Assembly: GCA_026770025.1 (NCBI GenBank)
Contig: JAMXDE010000008.1
Coordinates: 1,736,001 to 1,800,000, forward strand
Direction: 5' to 3'
DNA length: 64,000 nt
Origin: Craspedostauros australis
Taxonomy: Eukaryota > Bacillariophyta > Bacillariophyceae > Mastogloiales > Achnanthaceae
Shown here: positions 11,436-23,500 of the stretch, piece by piece
Layout of the letters: every line of letters begins with the position of its first letter
How positions within the stretch are numbered: the stretch's first letter is position 1
Made by a program: the position numbers and the translations under genes
The notes under the pieces: generated by a model
What the model saw: only the letters and a program-made list of their open reading frames with translations
Told to the model about the DNA's origin: nothing
The model's database searches: none

Positions 11436-12311
11436 CTAATCGTCATCGTCGCTGTCGTCGCTGGCATCGCTGTCGTCATTTCCCGCGCTGGCCGCAGCAG
11501 CTAACTGCTCGTAATCAATATCGGGCGAATCGTCGCCGGCCTTGACCTTGAGGTCCTTGATCTGCTGTATCTTCTTTGCGACCTCCGCCTGCATGCGTTC
11601 AATCTCCTCCTGACCCTGCGTTAATATCTCCATGAGCTCTTCGCGTTCTTCCTCATCGTCCTCTTCATCTTCGTCGTCGCTGTTGGCATTCCTGTTCTGC
11701 GCATCCTCGATCTTCTGCTCCAGCGCATCCTTCTCCGACCAGAAGGTCTCCATCATGCCCTTGTGCTTGGTCTCGATCTCTCGCCGCTCGTTGTCCTGGA
11801 TGACGAGATCGTTCATGAGCTTGAGCTCCACCTGCGACTTCTCCTCCACCATTCCCGTGTTGCATTCCTTGAGGAACTTTTGTATCTGATCCGCGTGCTT
11901 GTTGGTCATCGCCAGCTGATTCTCGATCATCCCCATGCTGTGCATCGCCTTGCATAGCTGCGCCTGCATGCGCATGACGTAGGACGAGTCCCTGGATTCG
12001 GGCGTCGCCACGGTCTTCATGACCTCCGTGTAGGCATGCAGCGTGGTCCCCTGCGCCTGCGCCTGCTGCTTCTTCATGTCCATCTGATCCTTCTGCTGGC
12101 TGTGCTCCTCCACGAGCTTGCGGTACCGTCGCAGCAGCTGCTCCCGTTCCTTCTCCAGTTCGCCCTTCGTCTGCGTGCGTTCGGCGCGCAGCTCGTTGAG
12201 TTCGCTGGTGAACCGGGCAGTCTTCTTGTCGGAGTCCTCGACCTTGCGCTGGATGAGCGTGATCTGGGCATCGCGGTCGCGGATCATTTCCCTCAGCAGT
12301 TCTTCCTCCAT
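11436..12311 (-). CDS. Coiled-coil protein with acidic tail (paralogue of 13849-14787)
   Basis: Single exon, 291 residues. It is almost wholly alpha-helical and charged: RDRDAQITLIQRK near residue 11, a long Lys/Glu/Gln heptad region to about 215, an acidic break (DDEDEEDDEEE), another helix (QEEIERMQAEVAKKI) and a C-terminal Asp/Ser tail (DDSDASDDSDDDD). There is no known enzyme domain. The segment YTEVMKTVA...DSSYVMRMQAQLCKAM matches EYANLIKGVA...DSQYVMKLQSQLAKAV in the divergently transcribed neighbour at 13849, and RDRDAQI matches RARDASI at about the same distance upstream, so the two are related. Function is unknown; a structural or adaptor role is only a guess. The start is the first ATG of the frame. 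Confidence 0.75.
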   Translation of the reverse strand: MEEELLREMIRDRDAQITLIQRKVEDSDKKTARFTSELNELRAERTQTKGELEKEREQLLRRYRKLVEEHSQQKDQMDMKKQQAQAQGTTLHAYTEVMKTVATPESRDSSYVMRMQAQLCKAMHSMGMIENQLAMTNKHADQIQKFLKECNTGMVEEKSQVELKLMNDLVIQDNERREIETKHKGMMETFWSEKDALEQKIEDAQNRNANSDDEDEEDDEEEREELMEILTQGQEEIERMQAEVAKKIQQIKDLKVKAGDDSPDIDYEQLAAAASAGNDDSDASDDSDDDD

Positions 12312-13848
12312 GGTGATATACTCGAATGACAGATGTCGAAATAGCTGTGGCAGTAGCCGTGATTGTGGTTGTGACTGTCGCAGGATGAGTCAACTCAGGT
12401 GGAGTGCTCTTCGCTGTTGTTTTTTGTATGGTGTAATGCTATCGAGTAGTCGTGTGCGAGTACGCGGAGCGGTACAAGGTGGATGTGTCTGATTGAACGA
12501 GCCGATGTCGATGGCTGCGATGAACAGTCATGAATTGAACTATTGTACCACTGGGATGTTGCAGGCCAAGTGCGAAGCGCCTTCGAGTATCCGCAGAGTG
12601 GATGATGTTGCGAAGTTTGGGGAACGCTCACAACTTGGGTACTTGCTGGATTGGTTGTTGGATTGGTTGTTGGATTGGTCGTTGCACTGAAGCTGAATCT
12701 GAACCTGATGCTGGACTTGATGAGGTGCCGAACGTAATGGACTTTCTGGTACGGTTGTGTGTATTGTAGAGTAGTGCTGCTCCAATCTCGAGTACACTCT
12801 CCCAAGCTATCCAATTCGATTCACCTCGATTCGATTCGATTGCAAATGGTGATCCTTCACGCTCCGGTTCGCAAGTCCAATGGTCAAGCTGGTCCTGCAA
12901 ATGGGACGTATCGGTTGTTGCCGCGTCCTTCGCTGTGATTGCTGCTGTTTGTAATACGATTGCCGTTCCTTGCTGCTGCTGCTGCTGTCGCTGTTGCTGC
13001 TGATTGTTTTGTCGACGATGCAGTTACCACAGCATCATCCACGTCTCTTTCTCTTCCTGACGACTCTCTCCAGAGATCTCTCGACATCGACGCAATCCTG
13101 TCGGATGGTGAATGGGTTTTGCGTTCCGGACAGCGGCACAAGTTTCTCGCGACGATCCATGGGAAAACCAGTCACGATTTTTGCTTTTTTGGCAGTTGAG
13201 TCTTGCAGATCCCCAAAAAAGAGTTCAATCACGATCTCAAACGTGCCTCACGGGAATGACTGGCATTTTGGCTTCTCCTCCCGCCACAACAAACGTCCGA
13301 ATTCTGCCGCTGTTTTCATCGTCGCTGTCGTTCTTGGCGTTCTTGCCGTTCTTGCCGTTGGTGCTGTGACTCCTTCCTTGCTTTTGTTGCTGTTGTTGCT
13401 GTCGTCGCTACTGCCGTTGTTGTCGCGGGAGACGAAGATACTCAGCGGCTGAATTTGGTGTTCGCACTGAACCATCTGCCTCTCTCCTCCCTCTCTGTTG
13501 GCCCTCTCCGAGTCATCATCGATCATCATCTTCGACATCAACCACCAACCATCATTCCGGAACGCGACGGAATATACTTGCGCACTTTGGAACAGAGGGG
13601 TGACAGGAGTATCGTATCGGCGCCGACAAGGGAGTCAGCCAGCCAACTCGTCAGGCATTCAATCAATTCACAACCACCAACGACAACGACGACAACGACA
13701 ACGACAACGCCAACAACGACATATATAATAGTGCAAGCACAATACCACATCGGTACGAGCCACCAATACACCAGCATTCGTCACAACAATTGCAACAACA
13801 GCGAACAGAAAACAGAAACAGTGCCACCAGAAAGACCCATTGAGAAAG
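12312..13848. other. Divergent spacer between the two coiled-coil genes
   Basis: This 1.5-kb spacer is rich in short repeats: three copies of a 12-bp unit (GGATTGGTTGTT) at 12648-12683, CTG/TTG-rich tracts near 12970-13010 and 13380-13430, and an ACAACG-type tract near 13678-13720. Several open frames arise from these tracts and encode only homopolymer-like peptides. I call no gene. Confidence 0.45.
12648..12683. repeat. 12-bp tandem repeat, three copies
   Basis: Units at 12648-12659, 12660-12671 and 12672-12683; the third has one T-to-C change. It lies in the divergent spacer, 337 bp from the start codon of the left gene. Confidence 0.9.
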
Positions 13849-14787
13849 ATGTTTGCCCGATTCCGAAGGAACGAATCGCAGGGCGGCGGCGCCGCAAACG
13901 ATGACGGCCCAGCCAACGGCGAAAACGAGGCCGCTGCCGGAGGCGGAATGCCGTCGCCCACACCGCAGTCGGCACCAAACGTCGACATCCCGACATCCCC
14001 CATCGCCGATCCCGCGCTGGTGGAAGAAGAGGACGACGGAGAACGTGGCGATCTGGAGAAGCAAGTGCGTGCCCGCGACGCCAGCATCTCCAGTCTGGAA
14101 AAGACGAGGCTCGAGAAGCATCAGGAACTTTCGGCCCTGCAGAAGGAGCTCGAGGAGGAGCGCCTGCGACAGATGAAGGAGGCCATCCTGCACCGCATCG
14201 AGGTCGAGCGTCTCAAGCGCCAGACCAAGGCCGTCGAGGAGCGTCTCGAGGCATTGGAGAAGGACATGCACGACAAGGACGCCATCCACGAGTACGCCAA
14301 CCTCATCAAGGGCGTGGCACCAAAGGGCGGTGTCGACTCGCAGTACGTCATGAAGCTCCAGTCGCAGCTCGCCAAGGCCGTCAAGAAGATGGACGCCACG
14401 GCCCATCAGATGGCGCAGGTCGAGCAATCCTGCGAGGAGGTGGTCAACTCCCTCAAGAAGGAGATCTCCGACATCGTCGAGGACCGCTGTCGCACCGAGC
14501 TCGAGCTGCGCAAGCAGCTGGAGTTGCTGGAGGAGCAGAAGGCGGAGATGCAGACCGAGTACGACGATCGCATACAGGACAACCAGAAGGAGCTGGAACG
14601 CCTCAAGGAGAAGGCCAGCGCATCCGTCACCACGAGCATCGCCGATCTGGAAAACGAGCTCGAGGAGACGGAGTCCAAGCTGGAGCAGCTCAACAACATC
14701 CACGAGATGCAGGAGCGCACCATCGAGGAGCTCAACCAGAGCCTGGACAACGCTCCGGCGGATGCCGTTGATAACGCGGCAGAATGA
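13849..14787 (+). CDS. Coiled-coil protein (paralogue of 11436-12311)
   Basis: Single exon, 312 residues from the ATG at 13849. The frame is open further upstream only with a non-ATG codon, so I chose this ATG. The N-terminus is MFARFRRNE, then about 60 disordered residues rich in Gly, Ala, Pro and Asn. From RARDASISSLEKTR onward the protein is one long charged coiled coil of about 230 residues, ending in a short alanine/asparagine tail. No catalytic domain is visible. HEYANLIKGVAP...DSQYVMKLQSQLAKAV is shared with the divergent gene on the left, which supports an old head-to-head duplication. It differs in lacking the acidic tail and in having the disordered N-terminus. Confidence 0.75.
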   Translation: MFARFRRNESQGGGAANDDGPANGENEAAAGGGMPSPTPQSAPNVDIPTSPIADPALVEEEDDGERGDLEKQVRARDASISSLEKTRLEKHQELSALQKELEEERLRQMKEAILHRIEVERLKRQTKAVEERLEALEKDMHDKDAIHEYANLIKGVAPKGGVDSQYVMKLQSQLAKAVKKMDATAHQMAQVEQSCEEVVNSLKKEISDIVEDRCRTELELRKQLELLEEQKAEMQTEYDDRIQDNQKELERLKEKASASVTTSIADLENELEETESKLEQLNNIHEMQERTIEELNQSLDNAPADAVDNAAE

Positions 14788-15212
14788 GCACGGGATCTCG
14801 ATGGGCAATCATTGCAACACGCTCTACGCATACGAGTATGCATGAGCGTTCGCGGAAGCATAGTACGGTCTCCTAATAGCCGTATGGTATTATCGGTAGC
14901 ATAGGTATTATAGGTATTGGTACATACGATGAGCAGCCAGCATGTGCGTGTCTCCAGACATTGGCGCGGTCTCTCCATCCCAAACGTGTCACCTCATTGT
15001 GATTCGTGATTGTGTTCGTGATTCAGTTCGCTGGTGTTCTTGGCGTGTTTCTCGACGATGTGGTGACAACGACAACAACAACAACAAAGAAACACAAGGA
15101 GACACCCCAATACTCGCCCACTCAACATCTCTCATTCGGTGTGGGTTTGGCCACCAGGAATGAAAGAATAGAGGATTGGGCGGACTTGGAAGCGGCGTGT
15201 CCGAGGTGTGCA

Positions 15213-15245
<33 letters not shown>

Positions 15246-15474
15246 TGAGAAAGGAAGGCACGGCGACCACAATCTCTGGATTGTACCGCATTCATTGCTT
15301 CGCGTGAATTCTGGGTCTGCTCGCATCAGGAAGGTGTCCTTGGACCAGGTCGCATAGTAGAGTACTCTGCGTCCATATCACGCTGCTGACAACATCGGCA
15401 AGCCAGCCAGCCAGCCAGCCATTCATCCAACCATCAAGGAGACAACCAAAGGTGACCACGCATCGTAGTCGACC
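14788..15474. other. Spacer upstream of TAF1
   Basis: This 687-bp stretch includes a (GA)n microsatellite at 15219-15245, an ACAACA-type tract near 15065-15090, and a (CAGC)n run at about 15398-15420 just before the TAF1 start. No gene is recognised. Confidence 0.4.
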
Positions 15475-18400
15475 ATGGCGTCATCCTTGTCAGCGCCGCA
15501 GATCGACTTCGAGGGATTGCTGACGCGTGGCTTCAGACCGGCCAACCTCTCGCGAGTCATCCCCCGCGATGTGCTGAAGCGCAGCAACAAGGCCCATCGG
15601 CATGATCCGCCCAAGGACACCAGCAACCTCAGCGATGATGATGATGATCACGACGACGATGATGACGACGATTCCCTCAACGGCGGCAAGAACGGCGATC
15701 GGGATGGCAAGGCATCGCAGACGGACGCGACGAGTCGCAACCAAAAGAAGAGCGAAGCGGATGAAGAGACCATCCGTCTTGTCATGCAGCTTGTCTCAAA
15801 GACACCCATTCATCAGCAGCACTTCAAGTCGGCGGACAATGCAAACGAGGAGGACGAAGCGGCCGCGGTCACGAGGAAGGAGACATCTGACAATTCCGAA
15901 GACGGTGAAGACGGCACCAACGGCAAAAGCAAGAGAAGCTTTCTCAAACCGCAGCGTCCCTACAAACAACCCACCCACGTGCTGCGCATCCCATCCAAGT
16001 TCCATCAGGTGGAGCTCAGCGACTGGGAGAACAAGATCGAATGGGACGGATACAAGAAGCCCGATGCACCAGCATCGCAGGCAGCAACTCAAGGGCAGAA
16101 TCAAACACAGAGCCAGCTGCAGCAGCAGCGTCAATCCGCCGACGAAGTGCTGATCAACAGAATCGACCCGCAGGACCTGCTGGCGAAGAAGCGCAACCCG
16201 TTCCTTGAAGACATATCCGGGACTCTGGAAAGCATGATCAGCTGGTCCGGTTCCAGAGCCGACGCCATGGAACGCATCAAGAACCAACCTCTGGTTCTGG
16301 AATTGGGCGTCGCCGGGCGTTCTGTCTCCAAGCAACTGCTGCCATCGCACCGTCCTCTGCCAGCCGTCAAATCGGAGGAGTATCAAAACCGCATCCAAGC
16401 CAACTGGAAGAGCGACGTCACGACCGCCGAACTCAACAGCCGCTCCTTGCAGACGGACAGGGAAAAGATGGCGCGCTTCATCGCGCAGCAGCAGGCAAAG
16501 CGTCGTCAGATGGCCAAGGACAAGACGGATCGTGTCAAGGACGCCTTGGGCACGCTCGGCGTGCTTGGAAGCGGTAAGGGACGCACCATCACCAGTTCCC
16601 TGATGGGACCCGGAGGTACGGAACGCACAGGCCGTCCCTCCAGGCACGTGGGCAACGCCATCCATGACACCGAGTACATCGAACAGCTCGACATGGTGTC
16701 CAATCACGTGCTCTTCCGTGACCTCTCCAAGGTCTCGCTGCGGCAGTACCACAGACCCAAGCTCCCCATGGCCATCGTGCGCACCACCTTGATCTGGCAA
16801 TTCCAAATCCGTTACAACGGCAACACCGTCTCCAAGAGCAAGATGAGCACGACCGGGCAAGGCGGCGAGAATTCATCCAGCTACCAAGCCATGATGATGG
16901 GGACGCACCCTGGCGCAGTCAGCAAGGCCAAGCTGCGGACGGAGGCCGACTTGTCACCCACGGAGGGCAACCTCATCCTCTTGGAGTTCTCCGAGGAAAG
17001 GCCGCCCATCCAAATGACGAAGGGCATGTCCAGCAAGATCGTGACCTACTACCGAGGGGACAAGTCGAGATGTCCCGTGTCGGCCGGAGGAGGCGATCGG
17101 CCCGTTCGACGCAAGCGACCCGGCACGGAGTCCAAGACGACCAAGGACGAATCCAGCAACCAGAACAAGTTCGATTCCTTGCCCAAGCTCGTCGGTCCCG
17201 ACCACGCTCTCACGGCCACCACGATGAAGGAGTGGGTGGGAAAGATACCGAAAAAGACGAGGGAGGAACGCAACGAGAATGCCGGGATCAACGTGCTGCC
17301 CGAGGGTATCACGGAGATCCTGCATCCCAAGGTCCACGGACCTTTCATCGGCGAAATCGAGCACGGCCAGGCAGTCACTGGATTGATCAGCAATCTCTTT
17401 GTCGCTCCGCTGTTTGGCCATGAACCGGAGCAGACAGATTTTCTCATGATCCTGGGACGCAACTCTGGCGTGTCCATGCCAGGCCGTCACGAGTCCTTGG
17501 GCGTCGTCCTTCGCGAACTCCCCTCCAGCGTCTTCACGGTCGGCCAGACGGAGCCGCGCGCCCGTGTGTACGCACCCAACACGCAAGGTGAGAAGAACTT
17601 TGTGGGTCCCTTCGTGTCTTACCAGATCGCCAAGGCCCTGTCCCGAGCAGAATCCAGGGAAGGCCACGGCCTGCGTTTCGATGAAATCCAACACTCGGTC
17701 CTGCCGAATTTGGGACTCCAGAGCAACAGCATCCGTCAGCGTCTAAAGCTCGTGGCGACGTACGACAAGAACACGCAGATTTGGACCAGCAAACCGACGG
17801 GCGTGGATGATTATCCAGGCGTGGACGCCCTCGGCAAACAGATCCCAGCAGAAGGCGTGGCGGCATTCGAGGTGGCATCCGCGACCGTGCGTCGGTTGAA
17901 CGATCTGGGCATCCACCAGCTCTTTGCCGGGTCTCACGCCACCAGCAGCGTCGGCGTCGCGATGATTTACCTCGCAGGTCAGGTGAATGCGGCTAAGGAA
18001 CTCGCGCGCAAATTCAAGAAGCTCCATGAGGCCAGCAAGTCCGCCAAGCACATCCAGAACCTTCAACTCAACTTCTACGAAAGGGTCGCGGCCGATCTAG
18101 ACACGTTCTCCAAGACGATCCGCCAGAAACACGAGGTGGCCAAGTTCATTTACGAGGAGCTGCAACTGGCCTCGTGGCACATCACGGGCGAATTCATCGA
18201 TGTGCACAAGAAGGGAGAAGGAACTGGAATGATGAAGCTCACCGGCATGGGAGACCCCAGCGGAGTTGGTGATGCATTCAATTTCCTCCGCGAAGTCAAT
18301 TCCAAGCCAAGCAAATCGCTCGGAGCGGGTGCGGCCGCCCAGACAGCGCAGATGAAGAAGATCACGGGAACCGACGATGATCTCCGTAAGCTGACGATGA

Positions 18401-20446
18401 ACCAGATGGCAAGGATTCTACGATCGTACGGCATGGTGCAGAAGAAGATCGACACGCTGAAGCGATGGGATCGCGTGCACGTCATCCGTGACCTTTCGAC
18501 CAAGAACGCCTCCGACGGCATGAGCGACGGACTGGAGCGATTTGCTCGTGGTGAAAAGATGAAGCTGTCGGAGCAGAAGCAGATGTACCGTGACCGTATC
18601 AAGATCATCTGGAAGCGTCAGGTGGCCGCGCTTTCCATGGCCGATGCCATCGATGGACGAGCCGTCGGTGGAGACGGCGTCGGCGGTGCTGGCGAGGCGG
18701 ACGACGCAGCCCCGAAGACCGCCCAGCAACAAAAGAATGAAAGCAAGGAAGAGTCCGATTCCGAGTCGGAAGACGACGACTTCATCGCGGATTTGGAAGA
18801 GGAGATGATGGACAGACCCGAGGCGAATCAGCTGGTGATGGCACAGGCACGCGATAAGGGCGGGATGGGCGGAGATGCGTCCCTCGGCAGGCTGCGCAAC
18901 GCTGCTCAAGATCAGGATCTCACCAAGGATGCCCGCGAGTACGCCGCGTTGAAACGCCAACAAGAGGAGGAACGCGCTGCTCGTGAGGGCATGTCGTCCA
19001 CCAAGGCGCCGGCGGAAAACATGAAATTGTCGTATGCCAACAGGAAGGTCATTAGAAAGAAGGTGACCAAGACCTTCCCCGATGGTACCCAGACAACGAC
19101 GTTCCAGTTCATCGTCAAACCCGACGAGGTTGGAAAGATCATGGCACGGCTCGAGCAAGTCAAGGAGAAGGCACCCCCGAAACCAAAGGAACGACCTGAG
19201 TACCAGGCTGATGATAGGCTTGTTGGGCATGCACAGTTCGAAGATGAAGACGATTTTGAATACAACACACGCGGGCGCAGGGACGCCCTCAAACGCAGAG
19301 GTGGTCGACGTGGCCGTTCCGGCGCGAAGACCCGAAAGAATGAATTCCAATTCGGCAAGCTCAAGAACAAGGTTACCAAGGAGCAGCGCATGAAGAAGCG
19401 CAGGCGAGAGGAAGAGGAGGCCGAACTCTACACCGCAGTGTCGAAGCGCAAGGGGACCAGCAATCGCAAGGAACGAGGTTCCATCCGCGAGAGACGACCG
19501 CATGTGATCATGGCCGACCGTCTGGAAAGCATCCGATCCATGATCGAATCCAGACCGAGCAGCGGTGCATTCGTCAAACCGGTCAACCGCAGAGAAATCC
19601 CCAAGTACTACGAGGTCATCAGCAATCCGATCGACCTGTCCACCATTCGGGACAGGATTCAGAAGTACGTCTCTCAACGCGCGCTGCATCTGTTGCTTCT
19701 ATCATTACTATTGATGGTGCTGTTGATGCCGCGGTTATTGATGAAGAAGAAAATGATCACGACAATTGTTGCGGAATGTATGTGGATAATTATGTCGCTT
19801 TCAATGCATGCATGCAGTTACTCACTATCAGTGCGCAACGCAATTCTAACACACTCCCGTTTCATGGTTCCGATTTGATTTGCTTGCAACACCATGAAAC
19901 TTGGACGTTCTGTAGGTATGAGTACCGAACTGTCGATGCCTTCCTCAAAGACTTCGAACTGATGAAGTCGAATGCGCTCAAGTTCAACGGTAAGTTCTGC
20001 GAAGTTTCACGTTTTATTCATTGAGGTGGATGGGTACCTTGGATGGTGCGATTAGTGAGAGGGCGCGAGTGTGTGGCCGTTTGGCCGTGTGATACTTGTG
20101 CTCGCTCCGCTCTTCCTCTCACCAGACTCGTCCACAACTTCTGTCCTTCTGATGGCTGAACCGTGCATTTGAAATCATAAACAATGTCGCAGGGAGTGGG
20201 TCGATGATTGCTGAGGAAGGAGCGGCAATCTACCAGCTGGTCAAGGACAAGGCGGATGAGAATCGGGGCGAATTCGAGCATCTCGCGGTCGCAGTCGAAG
20301 AACAGATGAACGGAAAGCCGAAGAAACGCAAGAAGAAGGATTCGGCGGCCAAAAGCGGCGCGGCCAAGATCAACCTCAGCATGAGCAAGATCCCCGACAA
20401 CCTCAATCTCTTCGAAGACATGAGCGATGACAGTGGGAATGACTAG
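15475..20446 (+). CDS. TAF1: TFIID subunit TAF1 with C-terminal bromodomain
   Basis: Three exons (15475-19664, 19916-19989, 20193-20446) give 1505 residues. TAF1 is the scaffold of general transcription factor TFIID, binding TBP, TAF7 and core promoter DNA. The TAF1 central domain (DUF3591) runs from about residue 265 to 820: LELGVAGRSV, LRQYHRPKLP, GNLILLEFSEERPP, ILHPKVHGPFIGEIEHGQ, NLFVAPLFGHEP, TDFLMILG, LPSSVFTVGQTEPR. Acidic stretches lie near residues 50-60 and 1085-1110. From about 1345 there is one bromodomain: PKYYEVISNPIDLSTI, then across two introns KYEYRTVDAFLKDFELM and NALKFNG, which keeps the acetyl-lysine-binding Asn. Only one bromodomain is seen, as in plants; the C2HC zinc knuckle was not found. 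It converges on IleRS with a 106-bp spacer. Both small introns lie in the bromodomain. Confidence 0.93.
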
Positions 20447-20552
20447 GACTGACCTGTTGGCAAGGGAAATGCAGGAATGCACTCCTACGCGAATGCAGTT
20501 AGATCGCTCCATTCTAGTTTCGTGTAGAGTGTTAAAACCGTTGATATCTATC

Positions 20553-23500
20553 TTAAGCCATTGTCTCCACTGGCTCCTCTGGCGCAGCCTTGACGAACTT
20601 CTCGCTGTTGACTTCTTCCCACGCAGCGATGGCATCATTGCAACGTTGGCAGACATCGGAATGTGGAAGATCCTGCTCACCTATCTGCGTGTCGTAGAAC
20701 CAGCACCTCTCGCACTTCTTTCCTTTTGCCTTGGCGACACCGACGGTGCAACCGCTGGCTGTGTCTGTGGTCGATATGTACTTCTCATCGCATTCTGCTT
20801 CGATGGTGGCAACGTCATCGACGATCTTGACACCGGACAGCATGAGGACTGTTCGAAATTCGTCGACACCATTTGTTTTCACTGGTGGATGGATGAGGCT
20901 CTCGTCACCCTCCAACGATTGGAGGATCGCCTTCACCTTGTCGTCGCTGGTGTACACGTAAGCGGACGCCTCAAGTGATGCGCCCACGAGCTTGTCGATG
21001 CGGGCAAGCTCCAGAACCTTGTTGACATCGTCTCGAAGGTTGCGAACGAGTTCCCACTTTTCGGATTCGTAAAGGTCGAACTCGGCCAGGTGCTTCGGCC
21101 ATCCGCCTTCGAATACGCTGTTTCCGGATGTCTCGAAGGGGAGATTCTGCCAGATGTCTTCGGCCATGTGAGGCAGGATTGGAGAGACTGCCTTGGCGAA
21201 GCCTTCAATCACCATCTGGAGGACGGTCTGGCAACTGCGCCGTCTTGGATCATCCAACGACGAAATGTACAGCCGGTCCTTGGCAACGTCCAGGTAGAAG
21301 TTCGAAAGATCGGCGGAGGCGAATCGGAGCAATTCCTGGATCGCTCTCTGGAATTGGTATTGGTCCATAGCTTCGTCAACCTCCTTCAGGACTTCGCTGA
21401 AACGGCCAAGCATGTACTTGTCGAGCGATGGCAAGTCTTCGTACGCGATGGCGTTGCTGCCAGCTGCGGAAGCTGGCTCGAAGTCGGCAAGGTTGCCAAT
21501 GATGTATCGTGCAGTGTTTCGGAGCTTGCGGTAGCCCTCGAATGTTTGCTTGATGATGTTTGGTCCTACGGCGACATCTCCGGAGTAGTCCACGGAGGCA
21601 ACCCACAGTCGGAGGACGTCAGCACCGTAGGCTGGGTCCTTCTTTTTGTTGTTGCCACCCTCGATGATCTCCATCGGATCGATGACATTACCGAGCGACT
21701 TGGACATCTTGAAACCTTTCTCGTCGAGGACAAAGCCGTGTGTCAGGACGGCCTTGTAGGGCGCTTGTTCATTGACAGCGACACTGGTCAGCAGACTGCT
21801 TTGGAACCATCCACGGTGCTGGTCGCTTCCCTCGAGGTACAGATCCGCTGGGTAGTGCAGCTCCTTGCGTGCGCTGGCCACACCAGACCAACTGGATCCG
21901 GAATCGAACCATACATCCATGGTGTCGGTTCCCTTGCGCCACTTGTCGGCCTCACCCTTGTACTTGTCTGGGAGGAGGTCCTCCTCGTCGAGCTTCCACC
22001 AGGCATCGCTGCCCTGTTCCTCGAAAAGCTTGACGATATGATCCAGCGTGTCGTCATCGAGCAGGACTTCTTTTCCGGTTTCCTTGTCGTAAAATACTGG
22101 GATTGGCACACCCCAGGATCTCTGGCGGGAGATGCACCAATCATTGCGCCCAGAAACGAAGGATGTGATTCGGTTCTTTCCAACCTCTGGGATCCATTGA
22201 ACCTGTTATGACGTATCCACGGGTTTGTGCGCGTGTGCGATTTAAATGTCAAGATTGGACGGTAAGCGCGTAGCAAGCGAGTTCGCAGACAGAGGCACGC
22301 GAAAGTGTTCATGTGAGTGTGTTGGCCATAGATTTGAGCATTCCATATGGCATCGCTCATGCGTATATCGATCCACCCGTTGGTTTTGTTGCAACAGATG
22401 GTATCACTGCCATTTTTCTCAAGGCTATTGCTGGTTGCATCAGAGTTAAAAAGTTCGATTTCAAATTGAAACATCAGGCAGCGTGTAATGCTGCATTCAG
22501 ACCCTCAGGATATTGAATTCTTCATCATTTGCAAACAGAAAATGTGCAGCGAAATTGGATGGGATGGGATGTATCGTGTCGTGCATGACGCAACACATCG
22601 TATCGTCAAGCGGTCAATGCTGTCGTCGACATCCATCCATCCCAACAGATGCACATGATGTACGTGAACTCACAGTGTCAATAGCCTCGAGGGCAGAGTC
22701 TCTGAATCCTTCCACGCTGGCGAACCACTGGTCGGTGGCACGGAAGATGGTTGGTTTCTTGGTGCGCCAATCGTATGGATACTTGTGTCCGTAGTCTTCA
22801 ACCTTGAGCAGAGCACCGAGATCGGTGAGGCTGTCAATAACGGCCTGGTTCCCGTCACCGAGGACACTCATTCCGACGAAGTTCTCGCCGGCTTCGATGG
22901 TGAACTTTCCAGCGTCGTCGACAGGGCTGAGAAGCTCCAGACCGTTCTTGAGTCCCGTTTGGTAATCCTCCTGACCGTGTCCTGGTGCTGTGTGCACCAG
23001 TCCAGTTCCAGATTCGGTGGTGATGTAGTCTCCTCCCGCCAGAACTGGAGATGTTCTGCCGTACATGGGGTGCCTGTAGGTGGCACCAACCAAATCGGCT
23101 CCTGGGAGTGTCTTGAGAATTTCGAACTCCTGCCCTTCCTCAAAGTCGAACTTGGCCTGTGGCGAGCAATCGATGAATCGATTGATGGATGATACAAGAA
23201 TAATGGGTGCGCGGGTGAGTTAATTGGTGATTCAGTGAATCGGTGGGCGAACGCTTGACTGGCTGGATGGCTTGGGACGTGTGCACCCCAATGCATCGGC
23301 GAATGCCGAAGATGACAAGAATGAACGATCGGATGGCATATCACAGAGCAGCATCATTACTTAAGATCGAGCGCAAACACATACCTTCAAGGCATCGATG
23401 AGATCGGTCGCGACAACAATCTTCCCAGTCTTTTCGCTGGTGACGACGGAGTATGACAGATCAGGGTTGATAGCAACAGCCAGGTTTCCTGGCATGGTCC

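Noticed and set aside
13663-14808. 381-codon minus-strand frame antisense to the coiled-coil gene
   Set aside because: A leucine-rich shadow of a coiled coil; the sense strand carries the heptad pattern and paralogy.
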